The notes: generated by a model from the letters alone, not told the origin. DNA of 64,000 nt from Phytophthora quininea (GCA_011947345.1 JAAVTG010000043.1:496001-560000); one strand, 5' to 3'. Counted from the first letter of the stretch, positions 51,208 through 63,261 are shown. Translations and numbers: made by a program.

Positions 51208-51942
51208 ATGGTCTCCTTCGCCTCCGCCATCGCCGCCGTGTTCGCTGTCGTAGCTGTCAACCCGATTGCTGCACTGGAAACGGGCGACTACTATCGTCCG
51301 AGCACCGACGAAATGTCGGGCGTGGCTGGAACCAACGCCACCTACCGCCGGTCGCCCTGCCCAGCACTGAACACACTGGCCAATCACGGCTATCTGCCTC
51401 GCGACGGCAAGAACATCACGCAGGACGTCCTGCACGACGTCTTGATGTCGGTCTTCAACCTGGACGAGTCGGCCACGCAAGTGCTGCTGGCACTGGTGCC
51501 GTCGACGTTTTCGTTGGACTACCTCGGAACGCACAACCTGGTGGAACACGACGCCTCACTAGTGCACACGGACGCCTACTTTGGCCACGACCCCGCAGCT
51601 GTCAATGAAACACTAGTGGAAGATCTGCTAGGCCGCTCGATCGACGGCACGACGCTCAGGGTGGCTGATGTCGCTGGTGCTCGTGTCGACAGATTGGCCG
51701 AGTGCCAGACCAACAATCCAGAGTGCACATTCGGCACGACGCAGCTCAAGACCGCATACATCGAGGCCTCCATCTTCCTCCTCGGCTTCGGCGGCAACGT
51801 CAACGAGTCGGTCAGCGTTGACGTCGCGCGTGCCTTCATGTCTGACGAGAGGATTCCAGACGAGTACGTCGCGTCCAGCACAGCGATTTCGCTTTCAACC
51901 GTGACCACGACCATGTACGAACTCATCGCCGCAGCCTCGTAG
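51208..51942 (+). CDS. secreted heme-thiolate peroxidase 3
   Basis: 244 residues, intronless. ATG 51208 begins a signal peptide (MVSFASAIAAVFAVVAVNPI). An upstream in-frame ATG at 51160 is rejected because it precedes the initiator. YRRSPCPALNTLANHGYLPRD holds the axial-Cys PCP motif, LVEHDASLVH the EHD motif, and YIEASIFLLGFGG the Glu aligned with the catalytic candidate. Two to three N-x-T/S sites suggest glycosylation. It is closer to peroxidase 4 than to copies 1 and 2 (shared TFSLDYL and NESVSVDVAR blocks), so the window has two subfamilies in two tandem pairs, 19 kb apart. Confidence 0.9.
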   Translation: MVSFASAIAAVFAVVAVNPIAALETGDYYRPSTDEMSGVAGTNATYRRSPCPALNTLANHGYLPRDGKNITQDVLHDVLMSVFNLDESATQVLLALVPSTFSLDYLGTHNLVEHDASLVHTDAYFGHDPAAVNETLVEDLLGRSIDGTTLRVADVAGARVDRLAECQTNNPECTFGTTQLKTAYIEASIFLLGFGGNVNESVSVDVARAFMSDERIPDEYVASSTAISLSTVTTTMYELIAAAS

Positions 51943-52473
51943 ACAGGTAGACCCATTGAAATACAGAGGTTGACGTTCATCTCCACTATCGTCATCATGA
52001 ATCGGTAAGCTTTGGGAAAACGTTCACGAGATGGGGAAGCGTGTCGCCGACCAGCACTTGTTGTTGCATGTCATCCACAATCCGTAGATCAGTCTTGGCC
52101 GCTGTTTCGAGGACAGATGACTTGACGCGTTCCACAGCGGAAGCTGATCGCTTGGCGATTGCGGATGGCCTCATCCGACGTGCTGCTTGAGACGCGTCAA
52201 CGGCAGGAGGACCGTCTTGCGTCAAAGTCCTCTTATGACGCTGTTCACAAAGCTGCAGTCGCCATCGAGACTTTGTTTGTCTACAAGTCCGACTCGAATC
52301 GTCTGGTTATCGAGCACATCGTCCGTGCCAACGCCAGTCAAAGAGGAGCCGAGTTGGCTCACACGATCTGCACGGGATCCCTCACAACCTCGGGCGTAAA
52401 CTCTACGCCTTCGCTTCGCATGAGCAGTCCGTGGTCTCGGTCTCAGCTGAAGCAACCACCAGAATCCTCAGTG
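51943..52473. other. 531 bp between peroxidases 3 and 4
   Basis: Overlapping short frames on both strands and no domain. No gene supported. Confidence 0.4.
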
Positions 52474-52487
52474 TCATTCTCCAATTC
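52474..52487 (+). promoter_or_regulatory. oomycete initiator of peroxidase 4
   Basis: TCATTCTCCAATTC matches the core apart from the last base, and is nearly identical to the peroxidase 2 site. It lies only 6 bp before ATG 52494, implying a very short leader. Confidence 0.6.
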
Positions 52488-52493
52488 ACCACC

Positions 52494-53258
52494 ATGGTGT
52501 CCTTCATCCACTGCATCACCACCGCGGTCTTCACCATCGCCGCCTTCGTCACCAACCCGACCGACGCGCTGCTTGACGTGAGCAAACTGGCGGAAGGGAC
52601 CTACTACAAACCCACCGGCAAGCTCGTGTCTGGAGTCGTCAACACGACGGCCCCGTTCCGTCGATCCCCGTGCCCCGGTCTCAACACGCTCGCGAACCAC
52701 GGCTATCTGCCACGCAACGGCCAGAACATCACCAAGGCGGTGCTGGGTCCGGCCGTTATGAACGCCTACAACCTGGACGAGGCCGCCACGGCGACGCTGC
52801 TGGCACTCGTGCCCGACACTTTCTCGCTCGACTACCTCGCTACGCACAACGTCATCGAGCACGATGCATCCCTCGTGCACGACGACGAGTACTTCGGTGG
52901 CGACCCGTCCAAGGTCGACAAGAAGCTGGCGCAGGAGCTTTTAGCCCGCGGCAAGTCCAGTGGGACGTTGGGCGTCGCGGAGTTGGCAGCAGCTCGTAAG
53001 GCTCGCCTCGCGGACAGCATGGCCAACAACCCCAACGTGACTTTCGGTGCCACTCAGCAGACGCTCGCGTACACGGAGGCGTCGATCCTGCTGCTCGGAT
53101 TCGGGGCCAAGAACAACGAGAGTGTGTCGGTAGACGTTGCCCGCTCCTTCCTCGTTGACGAGAAGATCCCGTCCGGGTGGACCCGAGCTTCGACTGCCAT
53201 CACGGTGGCCGAGGTGCGTGCCACCGTCGCCAAGATCATCGCCGCCGCCACCGCTTAG
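52494..53258 (+). CDS. secreted heme-thiolate peroxidase 4
   Basis: 254 residues, intronless. ATG 52494 begins MVSFIHCITTAVFTIAAFV. PFRRSPCPGLNTLANHGYLPR provides the heme-thiolate Cys, VIEHDASLVHDDEYF the EHD motif, and YTEASILLLGFGAKNNESVS the aligned Glu. Compared with peroxidases 1 and 2 it has TFSLDYLATHN in place of the VFDMNDLSKHN block. Expected to be an extracellular H2O2-dependent oxidase or peroxygenase. The substrate (lipid, phenolic or halide) cannot be read from sequence. Confidence 0.9.
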   Translation: MVSFIHCITTAVFTIAAFVTNPTDALLDVSKLAEGTYYKPTGKLVSGVVNTTAPFRRSPCPGLNTLANHGYLPRNGQNITKAVLGPAVMNAYNLDEAATATLLALVPDTFSLDYLATHNVIEHDASLVHDDEYFGGDPSKVDKKLAQELLARGKSSGTLGVAELAAARKARLADSMANNPNVTFGATQQTLAYTEASILLLGFGAKNNESVSVDVARSFLVDEKIPSGWTRASTAITVAEVRATVAKIIAAATA

Positions 53259-53431
53259 AACAAAAGTAGTAAACCATCGAATATGAGCATCTGTGTCATG
53301 GTTCTTTGCTTGTCGGCGCCGTCCGTTTTCGAGATCATGAAACGATCCAGAAGTGAAAAGGCGTCACGCTGGACAAGGTCACAGTCGAAGGTCGCACAAG
53401 AATCGTACGCGAGGACTCTTTAGCAGCCGCA

Positions 53432-53714
53432 ATGGACGATAGAATGAGCGCAAGTGAGCTTCGGCAGCGGTATGAGCGCGGTGGCAGCGTGCGGGACTCC
53501 GACCTCAGTGCCGCTCAACTGCGTTCCAGATACGCCATCCCAGGAAACAGTATGTTTGCTTCTTCAAGTCCTGACCTTGCTTTTGTGTTAATGGTCGTTC
53601 GTGTCTGCAGCATTCAAGGAGAAGCCGTCTGAAACGAGCCCCGTCATGATCATCGCTGCGGTGGTAGTGCTGCTGGTGCTGGCTGGCGGAGCTTACGTGA
53701 TGATGGGGCAATAA
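53432..53714 (+). CDS. small tail-anchored membrane protein, 2 exons
   Basis: Exons 53432-53549 and 53611-53714 join through a 61-bp GT-AG intron to about 73 residues. Two imperfect repeats of a basic motif (SASELRQRYERGGSVRDSDL, then SAAQLRSRYAI) form a hydrophilic N-terminus. A single C-terminal hydrophobic span follows (VMIIAAVVVLLVLAGGAYVM) with only three residues after it. That topology is a tail anchor, as in small ER proteins such as SERP/RAMP4 or Sec61 beta, though I cannot assign it to either. It starts divergently from no neighbour; the THADA gene converges from the right. Confidence 0.7.
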
Positions 53715-53829
53715 GTTTTTCCACTGGAAAGTAAAGATTTGAAGAGGACGCGATCACTACAGGACAGGACAGTTCATCCAAAATATATTTTGCCCACGAA
53801 AAGCAAAGGCCGCTCTCTCCTGTCTCTAT

Positions 53830-56800
53830 CTAGCTTCTATCCGGACAAGGCCACTTTGGTGTCAAATACAGCAACTCTCGTACAGGCTCCTTGCCAGCAT
53901 TCTCGCATTTGACGGAGAGGAGTTCAAGTGCTCGGCAGACAAGTGGGTGGGTGGCTTCGCCCTTCGCGTAGGAGGAGTACGCGTCTTGGGCCAGGCCACG
54001 GACTTGGGAAACAAGCGGCTCGAGATCGGGGACTGAGGTGGACGAAATGACAGCCACGCCAGCAGCAAGAAGGCCGAACAAAGGCGCAAACACGTCCGAG
54101 TAGAAAGTGATACCACCCAACCACTGGTTGCCATCCTCTGACCGTTGAGCTTCTTGCCTCAAAGTTGACAATGCGCCGGCCACAGCCTCCAAGACTTGCT
54201 CGCGAAGGCGACGCATAGCACTCGTAGACTCTCTGGCTGATCGCCCAAGCAGATAGTACACGAGGTTCTGCGCAAGTACATCTCTCTCAGCAAAGTAGTT
54301 GCTGCTTTCAGACTCGAAGATACGGCGGTACAAATCGTCCCAGTCTTGGGCCTTTGCTCCAGCTGCGCCAGTGTACGCTGCGAGCACGCTGGGTGCGTTA
54401 ACCAACTCGAACAACATCTTAGATAGCGACATGGCGCCAACCTCGCTAGAAGCGAAGGCTGTGACGACGTATTCGACCGCCAAGGGCAGGACTGCAGCGT
54501 CCGATAGCGAATCTCCAGCACCAAGCGCCTCCATCACAGCTCGACGAACGCAAGTTCTCACGCGCACATCATCGTCTTGAAGCAACACAAGCGCGCTCCT
54601 CCAGCTGGACAGAGCCAACTCTGCATGAGATTCGTGTACGGTGTGGAAGCAGCAGCTCGCTGTGATGCAGCGCAGAGGCGGCAGCTTGGCGAAGTGCTAG
54701 CGGCTGGTTCTCGTCTGAAAGCTGCTTGATCTCGTCACAAAGAGCCTTATAGAGTGAGGAATCCACCGTCTCGTGCTGGTGGTGTGTCATGAGTGCAAGC
54801 AGTTCAAGGGCTGGCGCAATAGCTTGAGTATCGGCAGAGTCTTTCAGCGTCCGCATGAGCTGCGATTGCAGTTCAAGTCTGTGCACATGAGAGGACGAAA
54901 TCGGCTGGTGGAGTTGACAGCGCACGAGCAACTGAAGTTGGCGAGCTCGAACCTTCGGGTGCGATTCCACTAGGAACTGTCGGGTGAGGACGGTTTGGAG
55001 CTCAGACACAGCGTCGGATTCCAGAGTCGTGATGGCCAACTTGTTGATCGTTTGCTTGATCGCCTTTTTGCGTATTTGGAGGATGTCGCTCACTAACATT
55101 TTGGTCGTAAGCGAGTAGATTGAGGAGGCACTTGCTGACACCAAACTCCACAAAGAAAACCACATCGATACCATAGCCCGATCCAGAACATACATACCTG
55201 GCTTGGTAGATAACAAGATCTCAGTGGTTTGATCTGACCCACATCGCTTCAGAAGCTGCTTCTCCGCTTCATTCTGAACGTCAGAGACTGCTCGGATGAA
55301 CTTCTCCTGGGCTGAATCCGCCTTCAGCATCGAGAGCGCAGCCGAGGAATCTGCAGCGTAAAATCGCATGATCACATCTAGCGTAGCCACCAACTCGGCT
55401 CGAAGGACAGCAGGAACCCAGTTGACATCAATCCATAGCCACATCGTAGATGGAAGCAACTGCGTTGTCACGATAGTAAAAACTTCATCCTGTGCGTCCT
55501 TGGAGATAGCTGTCGACTTTTTCACATGACCTCCAATGGCCAAATACTTGGTGACAAGATGCCGAATCTGAGCAAGAACTCCGTGCACGTAGTTATGTGT
55601 AAAGCTCGTGCTACTTTCACCCGAGACATTGCGATTAGTCTGGACACCACGAGGGAGCTTCTCGCAAAGGGTAGACAATACAAACGCGGCATCGTTGTCG
55701 CTCACAATGGCTGCGACCACCTTCGCAGCCATATGCCGAATGGCCATGGTCGGTTGAGAAGCACATTGCATGACCAGAGGCACGAAGTTCGCCAACCCAG
55801 CTCCTTCGTCGCATGGCGAAGCAAGGGCGTCAGATACACGCTGCTCTTCCTCTTCTCCAGGGCGTAGGCGACTCAAGAACAAAAGCAGTGGGTACAGACC
55901 AGGAGGCGCAGCGCCACCTAACGCTCCATTGGTCTTACTCGCCAGCAGTTTGGTCAACTCACGAGCCAGGAAAGCACGAAGCTGCTGGAAACGCGAGAAG
56001 ACGTCGTCACTTGATACCTGCTGCCGTGTGCCACCGTCAGCAATGCGTTTATCCCCGATAGCACGTTGGGTCGCAGCAGCGAACAGCATCATGGACGAGT
56101 TGCGCACAGCCCATGAGCCACAATCGAAGCCGCGCACGGCCAACTCAAACATATCAACCACATAGCAGGCCACGTCTTCTGCGAGCATACCGTCCTGGCA
56201 AATGAGTTTCAGAATGTTTAGCGCATGCACGAGCACGCCAAAGGGAATGGTGCTCTTGATGTTGCTCGTTCTTTTCAGCAGCATCAGTGTCCTGACCCGC
56301 CAGACGCAACAGCGTCGACATGACCTTCGGGAGGATTACAGCCGCAGAGTTTCGAGGTTCTGCACGGAGGATGGCCACGAAGCTGAAGGCAAAGCCGGAG
56401 CTGCGACGCAGAATGAAGTGCTGCTCAGACCGCTCCAAACGTTCCAGCAGTCGATCAGCCCATCGAGAAGGCAAGCCGCCCAGGACAGGGTTCTGTTCGC
56501 CGTGAGCTAGGAAGGCCCGACACACGCCTTCAAACGCCTGGTACGCCATGGCAACTGCGCCCTTGTGTTTGAGCTCAAAGAGAGTTGAGCAACGTCTCTC
56601 CACCGCGCTGTGCCATTTCAACCGTGAAAAGGAAACAGTCCCTGGAGCAGGATCTGCCCTCGGGAGAGGGACACGTCGCATGAGCAACTCGAGAATGGCG
56701 CCGCACTCGCGAGCAGCAAGCCAACTGCCCACCACTGCACGCTGCTCCGCATTGCCATCGTCCTCTTCTCCGTCAGCTCCACCGTCATTTTCTACGATCA

Positions 56801-59800
56801 AGTGACCACGGCAATCAACGCGCAGCGCTGAGGCCGAGGTCTTTGCTACGGCGCTTACCTCGCCGACGACTCCAGCAAAGGAAGCAGACAACTCTTCGTC
56901 ACCAACACCTGAAGTTGCATCCCCGACAACTGCTAAAGAAGCTCGCATGGACTGGTGAATCGCTGCGAACACCTGAGTCATGGCAGACGGCCATTCTGCT
57001 GCTTCATCACTAGAAAGCTGATCAAACGAAATGTTCTCAAGAACATAGTGCAGAGACAGCAAAAAGCCGTGAACAAGTGGAGACTCTCCGTTGCGGATGT
57101 CTGACGGGCTCAATGCTTGAATTCGTGACAGAATGACCTCTGTGAGCTGCAACACAAACGCCACATCCGCGCTGGTCTTTGAAATGCTGGTGCTGTCCAT
57201 GTTGGGGAGTTCTGCTGCATGTTGAAACTTCAGTCCGTGGCGCTGGATCGTTCCACTGCACTTTTGAGATAACAAACGGATGAACATGGCGCCAGCATCA
57301 CTCTCACGCTGTCGAGGACTACCACAAAGCCCCACCGCCCAGTCAATGAGCGTGCGAAGCTCCTCGCGTGTAGAATATCCAGGAAGGTCATCAGGGTACA
57401 ACTCCAAGATGGTGAATGTCAAAGAGCGAATGGAGTCCCAGGCGCTAATGAGCATGTTGAGTAGCGTCGTAACCATTTGCCCCGTCAGAAGAAGACTGCG
57501 AGAGCCATCAGGTTCGCCAGTAAACCCAAACAACTGCACATAGAGCAATAGTACCTCAAGTCCCAGCGTTAGCCGCTGCGGAAGTGCTCCTGGGTACACG
57601 GATGCAATGACGAACAGTTCTATCCACTGTTTGAACGACGTCGCAGCTGTATAAGCGTCCTTGAGGGAACTGTTTTGTGCCTTGCTTGAAAGTCGGATCG
57701 TCTCCTTAATACGAATGAGAACCGTCTTCAGTCCAATGAGTGTGTTCATGCGGCCAGCAGGGCCGATTTCCTTCCCGTTCACCACCAAATAGTATTTCAC
57801 TAGCCTCAGTTCCTCGTCTGTGGGCATACTAGTCGACTTTAGCGACGCACACAAGGCATCAAATGCGGTGCCTCGAGTTTCAACGTTGGCATGGCGAAGA
57901 CCGCGCTCAATTTCGACGGCTGATACGCCAACCAGCTTTTCAGGGGCCATACGCTTGCGAGCAAATTTCAAAACCTCCAACACCGCCCACAACGAGACAT
58001 CGGCAGACTCTGGGTCAGCGTCATCTTTTGACGCTTCAGTATGCAAACTTTCGATCAGAATTGGCACGCAATCCGGGTCTTTCTTGAGCAAAAGCGGAAT
58101 CACATACATGGCCACACGAGATCGAAGATTAGCATCACTAGACAGCAGCACTCCAACCACGTCTGGCAGCCAGATAAATCGCCATGCCTTCATGGAATCA
58201 GCGTTAGGCTTAGCATTCCCTTTCTTGGTGTTTTGCTTTCCATCTCCTTGGCTGAGATCGTCTAGAATCTGCGCGAACAAGTTAGCAGCTGCTGGGGCAG
58301 CATAGTCCTTCTGTCCCACTGCGGAAAGCAGCGATGAAAGCAGGGCTGGGTTGGCCTCCAGCACGGGTTTTGCACCAGCCTCACTAACCAGCAGCGTCAA
58401 AGACCCATATTTTGCTCTGCTGGTCGGCGGAAGGTCAACAAGCCGTGGCAAAATAGAGTCCCTCCACTTGCTAAAGCCACCCGATAGCACAAAGTAGTTG
58501 ACGATGTGGGCAAACACAATCGCCATGAACTGGTTCACCTTCTTGGATGGGTGTTCCCAGTTCAATAGCACCGCAGTCGTCAAGTTCGATAGTGTATCTA
58601 ACCCAAGAATTTCAGAAGAGCCGCCGTCCGATGCCGACTGCTTCTCTTCCTTTTGCTTAATCAAGACTGCTCGTCGGAGAAACGCCTCCAGCACCTGGAA
58701 CGCATACAAACGCGTGTTGTACGACTCCTGGTCACAAATTTGCTGGACACCGGAAAAATCATGTCCAACACGCTCTGCTGCTCTGCAGAAGAATCTTCAT
58801 GATCAGTGACTAGTCCAAACGTTGCAGCGGGGAGAGCTAGTTCCTCATTCGGAAGGCTGTTCAGCAAACCGCGACAGACTGCTAGTCTGGAAAGATCGTC
58901 AAAGCTGTTGACGTCCTTTGCAATATGCTCCCGGAGCGCCACACTCTTGCAGACATCAGTGTTCGCGATGCTCTGCTCCGGATAAGCTGCCTGAAGCAAC
59001 AACTCGGTTGCCAAACTAGTCTCTGACCTATCGGCTGTCAGCTGGAGCAGCACGCGAAGCACAAGACAGTACGCCAGCCCAGCCTGAGTCAGCAGATCCT
59101 TGTGCACCACATTCGTCTGCAGCAGCAAGACGCAGTGCTGTAGAATCCGAAGGAAGGCCTTCTTTAAACGCTCCAAATCCTCTCCAGCACAGTCTTTAAG
59201 CCGGATATCCAGTACCTCCTTCATCGTTGCCAACACAATCACACTCTTAAGCGCATGGCCACAACGTTCCGACGCCACCAACACCACGTTGGTCGACACG
59301 TCTTCTACCTCTTCTCCATTGTGATATTCTACGATAGGAGCCGCCAGCGCTTCTAACTGATCTGCACAGCAGCTAATAAACCTCAGTAAATACTGGAAGT
59401 CTCCCGTTTGGCCAGAGTTCTCCACCAAAACCCGAGCCAGGAACGGAAACTCGACAAGATGCAGCATCCTGTCCAGCAGCGTAACCCTCTTCTCAGCAGT
59501 CTCTGGTTGAGTTCTCCAGAGCTCATTTAGAAACTCTCGCAACTCCTCAGCAGCTGCAACCTGTAGACGGGGGCCAGCAAGCACCTCCAAGATCAGCTGC
59601 AGGTTCTTGCGCAGCGGCTGCGTCTCCAGAGCCACACTGAGCTTGAAAATGAGTCTCCAGGCTGTGATTTTGACTTGAATCTCCACGTCGGAGTCCGTCA
59701 ACGTCTTGCACTTGGAGCGGAAGAGCTGGAGCCTCTTGAGCTGGTCGTAGAGACTGGGGGACGCGCATAACCCTTCGAACCAGAGCGAGAGCGAGCCATT

Positions 59801-59932
59801 CTCCATGCCTGAGGGGAGAGCGACATCCTCAGGGACATCCTGCAGCACCTGGCGTAGCTCTACACTGGCAGGAGCCTTCACGCCTTCCGTCTGCGCCTCC
59901 TTGATCACACCCTTCCTCTTCTTGCGCACCAT
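53830..59932 (-). CDS. THADA/Trm732 homologue (DUF2428 family), three frame changes
   Basis: About 2,000 residues of alpha-helical repeats from ATG 59932 to 53830. The diagnostic DUF2428 block is present: KGAVAMAYQAFEGVCRAFL, LPSRWADRLLERLERSEQHF, LRRSSGFAFSFVAILRAEP, then FGVLVHALNILKLICQDG and GSWAVRNSSMMLFAAATQR. Yeast Trm732 partners Trm7 in 2'-O-methylation of tRNA position 32; human THADA is the orthologue. Frame changes near 58700, 56230 and 54590 fall where the two flanking frames stay conserved. Each is a 1-nt change without splice signals, so consensus error is the likely cause. The start is 73 bp from the divergent gene at 60006, suggesting a shared promoter. Confidence 0.85.
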
Positions 59933-60005
59933 CGAATTATGATTTTTATGAAAACCTTTTTATACCAGTCTTTTTTTTAGCGGTATTCTTCAAGAAGCGA
60001 CTCAG

Positions 60006-61616
60006 ATGGTGTCGGTGACGACGAACGAAGCTGCCAACGCGCTGCGTGGACTCAAGCAGCGGCAGAGCAATCCGCCCACACAGCAACCAATGCGAGACAC
60101 CAACAAGCGAGCGAGAGCGGCATCTACCGAGCAGGAGCAGAGTCCCAGTCAGCGCAAGAAGACGGACGGGCACCCTATATTACAGTACGTGGACGAAGAA
60201 GACGTCGAGACCGAGCTGGCAGCCATCGCCATCAAAACCAGCAGCTACAGAGCAGTGTAGCCAAGTTACAGCACCAGTTATCGCAGCGAGAGGAGGAGAC
60301 GCACCGCCTGCTGCTTGGGCTGGGCGCTCTCAACGCCGTCGCCAACGAGCTGACTGCTCTGCAACAAGACTACGAGCAGAGGTCTTCGAAAAACGCAGCG
60401 CTGATCCAGGAGTCGCTGCAGCAGATTGTCAACTGTTCCAAGCAGGTGGATACGCTCAAGCGCAGCCGACACTTGTCGGCTACGCAGCTGCAGACGTTTA
60501 GGCATACGTGTACACTGGAAATGGGTCAGTTAGTGACGAAGTTGAAGGAGTTGGAAGAGACGACGGGCCAAGAGATGGAGCCGGTGAAGAGTGAAACGCA
60601 ACAAGAGGTGGGCACACTGAAGATGCAGGTTTGTGAATACAGGAAACAGTGTGGGGACAAGTAGGAACGACAACGACTGGTCAAACTGTACTACCAACTT
60701 ATCAGCAGAAGATGAACATCGCATTGACGCAGCTGAACGAACTGCATGCGGAGATGTACGAGTTGAAAGAGTGTTTGGTGCAGGGAACCAGAGCTTCCGA
60801 CGCCACCTCGAGAATCTCGTGTCCAAGCAAATGGCCCGCATTCGAGAAGTGCAGGACAACGACACGGAGCGGGTTCTTGAGGAAGTGGACGAGATCCGCT
60901 CGGGTATGTGCGAGATCCTCAAGGACGTGCATCGGCTGAAGGAGAGGACCAAATATTTAGTGCCGAGTATGGCGCGTGTAGGCCCTAGGACGACTCGAAG
61001 TAATCACAGCGGACTGCAAACCGGGCCACTTGGCATGAGTAGTGGCCAACAAAATGAAGAACGCTGGGTTTACCCTCCCATGGCAAACACAAACCCTCAG
61101 AGCACCAGGTACTCGTTGACGATGGCTTCCCGCCAATGCCAAGATGAACTTCCCCATTACGAACATGGATTTGATGACGATTGTTATTGCCCCGGGGTGC
61201 CATCGATGGGAGTGAAAGCTCAGCACGCTGTCTCGTACCATCACCGCAGCCCCAGATCCAGCAACTCGAGTGGAGGACGATCTGATGACGACAACTGGAG
61301 AATGCTCACGCCCGAAGGTCCTGCAGCTGAACAGCGTGTGCAGCCTTGCGAAAGCCCGCACTATTCGTCGCGCTCTTCGAGTCTGTGTTGCCGAGTCAGT
61401 GTCTATGGAGGTACGCGGAAAGCTGCATATGTGTACAGACGCTGGGTCGTCTCGTGGACCCTGGTTGATCTTGCGACGAAATGAACTGTCTAATTCACGC
61501 TGTGGCTTGTGCCCCTCTACGCAGAAGAAGAAGCGATAGCGAACGATGCAGAGCAGTTTGAACGACAGCTGCTGGAACAGCACCGCTTATTCTGGATCGG
61601 CGAAGGCGCTGGGTAG
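60006..61616 (+). CDS. coiled-coil protein, at least 3 exons, two frame changes
   Basis: ATG 60006 opens a basic, Gln-rich N-terminus (NPPTQQPMRD, SQRKKTDGHP). After a 1-nt change near 60248 long coiled coils follow (QSSVAKLQHQLSQREEET; LTALQQDYEQRSSKNAALIQ; LVTKLKELEETTGQEMEP). An intron at about 60629-60706 leads to MNIALTQLNELHAEMYELKE; another 1-nt change near 60790 precedes HLENLVSKQMARIREVQD and EEVDEIRSGMCEILKDVHRL. The C-terminus is Ser/His-rich. A final GT-AG intron (61411-61524) adds a last exon ending in a charged helix and stop at 61614-61616. No enzymatic domain. A structural or kinetochore/centrosome-like role would be a guess. Confidence 0.55.
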
Positions 61617-61989
61617 CGAAGCGCCCCTCGTTTTCCCCAACATCCAATACACTCCGCTAACCAAGTGAACCAGGAAGGTAGACGCAATGAAGGTAGGATG
61701 CGAGGCTTGGCGCGGATTTCGAGCGACCGCAGATGCCCGCAGAAGAAGCGATGGATCTATGAGCTAGCGCTAATATGCTAACCAACTTTTGTCCACGGCT
61801 GTCGATTATCGACTCGATATGTGTGAATTCGATCGCTGTCCACGATCCTTGCAACATGATGCGTGGCGTCTCCCAGATTCGCTTCGAGCCGTTATCGTCG
61901 CAAGCCATTTTCGCTTGCTCGAAATCTCTCCGCGCGAACGTCTCACTTTCGCCTTTACCCTCGGGCGAGCACTAGCGAATCCATCGGAT
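61617..61989. other. 373 bp intergenic region
   Basis: No gene supported. TCACTTTCGCCTTT near 61949 is a weak initiator-like match ahead of transporter 5. Confidence 0.4.
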
Positions 61990-63244
61990 ATGGTGCGAAC
62001 CAACGTCGTCGCTCCAGTCTTAACCCGATCGCCTCCGATCGAGACCACCAAACTGCTGGAAGAGGGCAGCTTCGGCAAACTCGAGTCGCAGCAGTGGCGA
62101 CCCAGCAAAAACGCAGGTTTCGCCGCCATTTTCGGTACGATGAGGCAGTGCTGCGAGGTCACTTTGGGTGCTGACAAGCTCGTGCAGTGCTCGTTTGGAC
62201 AGGTGTCGTTCAGTCGGAAGCCACGCAGGCGCTGCAGGTGTACTTCAACAAGCCCTTCTTCCTCGTGTGTTTCAACCATGCAGCACCTGTAAACCTCGCT
62301 GTCGAGTTGGGCATCCTGCTTGAAACACTGACATATGTGTGTATTAGGTCGCTCTCCTTCCGCTGCTTGTCGGATACTACAAACTCAACGGTAGTCCTGC
62401 AGATCGCTACGCCAACTACATCGACGTGTTGGCCAACCATTCCATCATTCCGATGCCCAAACTGCTGCAGATTTCGGCGGCACTGGGCCTGCTCTTCCTC
62501 GTGGCGGAATACTTTTGGTACGCAGCGATCTCCAACATGAGCGTGGCCGTGGGGACTGCCATCTACAACTGTGCGCCGCTGTTCGTGTACTGCTTGTCCG
62601 TGTGCTTCCTGCACGAGCACTTGGTCTTCAAGAAGATGTTAGGCATGTTGACTTCGTTGGTGGGGGTCATGTTGGTCATCATGTTCCAAGATGGCAGCGA
62701 CGTCGACTCGATCAAAGACAACAGCATCATCGCTGGACTGCTCATGGTCATCTCAGCAGCGCTGTACGCTGGCTATCAGGTCGCTCTCAAGCGGCTCATC
62801 GGCGAGAACATAACCCACAGCCCCACGCTGCTCATGCTCGCTGGCTTCTGCGGCTTCTTCACCATTCCTCCGTGGATCATCGGCAGCTTCTTGATGGCGG
62901 AGAGTCCGTTCCCGCTTCTGTACGAGTCACTTAGACTTCCTGAAACAGGCCAAGGAATGCTCTTGCTAGGACTGTGCGGCACTCTGATGGTGGCCTTCTG
63001 CGCCTTCCAACCGTTGGCGATCTGCTGGACTTCTCCGCTGGAAACGAGTGTCGGGTGCATGTTGATGCTCCCCGTGTCGGGGTTTATGGACACCGTCATG
63101 CACCACACCGTCTTCTCTTGGCAATGCATCGTCGGCTCACTTCTCGTCATGGGAGGCTTCGTCATCCTCGAGTCGCCAAAGAAAAGTCTTCGCCACGACA
63201 GTCCACCGACCCAACCTTATCCCCCTGCGCGTAGATCAACGTAG
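61990..63244 (+). CDS. DMT-superfamily transporter 5, intact, 3 exons
   Basis: Exons 61990-62134, 62188-62288 and 62348-63244 join in frame to about 380 residues. The hydrophilic start (TTKLLEEGSFGKLES) is followed by NAGFAAIFG/VLVWTGVVQSEATQALQ, FNKPFFLVCFNHAAP/VALLPLLVGYYKL, HSIIPMPKLLQISAALGLLF, YFWYAAISNMSVAVGTAIYN, GMLTSLVGVMLVIMFQDGSD, PLAICWTSPLETSVGCMLML and HHTVFSWQCIVGSLLVMGGF. The two introns are at the same positions and phases as in transporter 3. It lies about 13 kb away from the tandem trio and is more similar to transporter 1 (QSEASQAL, CFNHTA) than to 2-4. Substrate unknown. Confidence 0.87.
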
Positions 63245-63261
63245 ACACACACACACACACA
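63245..63261. repeat. (AC)n microsatellite
   Basis: About eight CA units directly after the stop codon of transporter 5. Confidence 0.8.
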
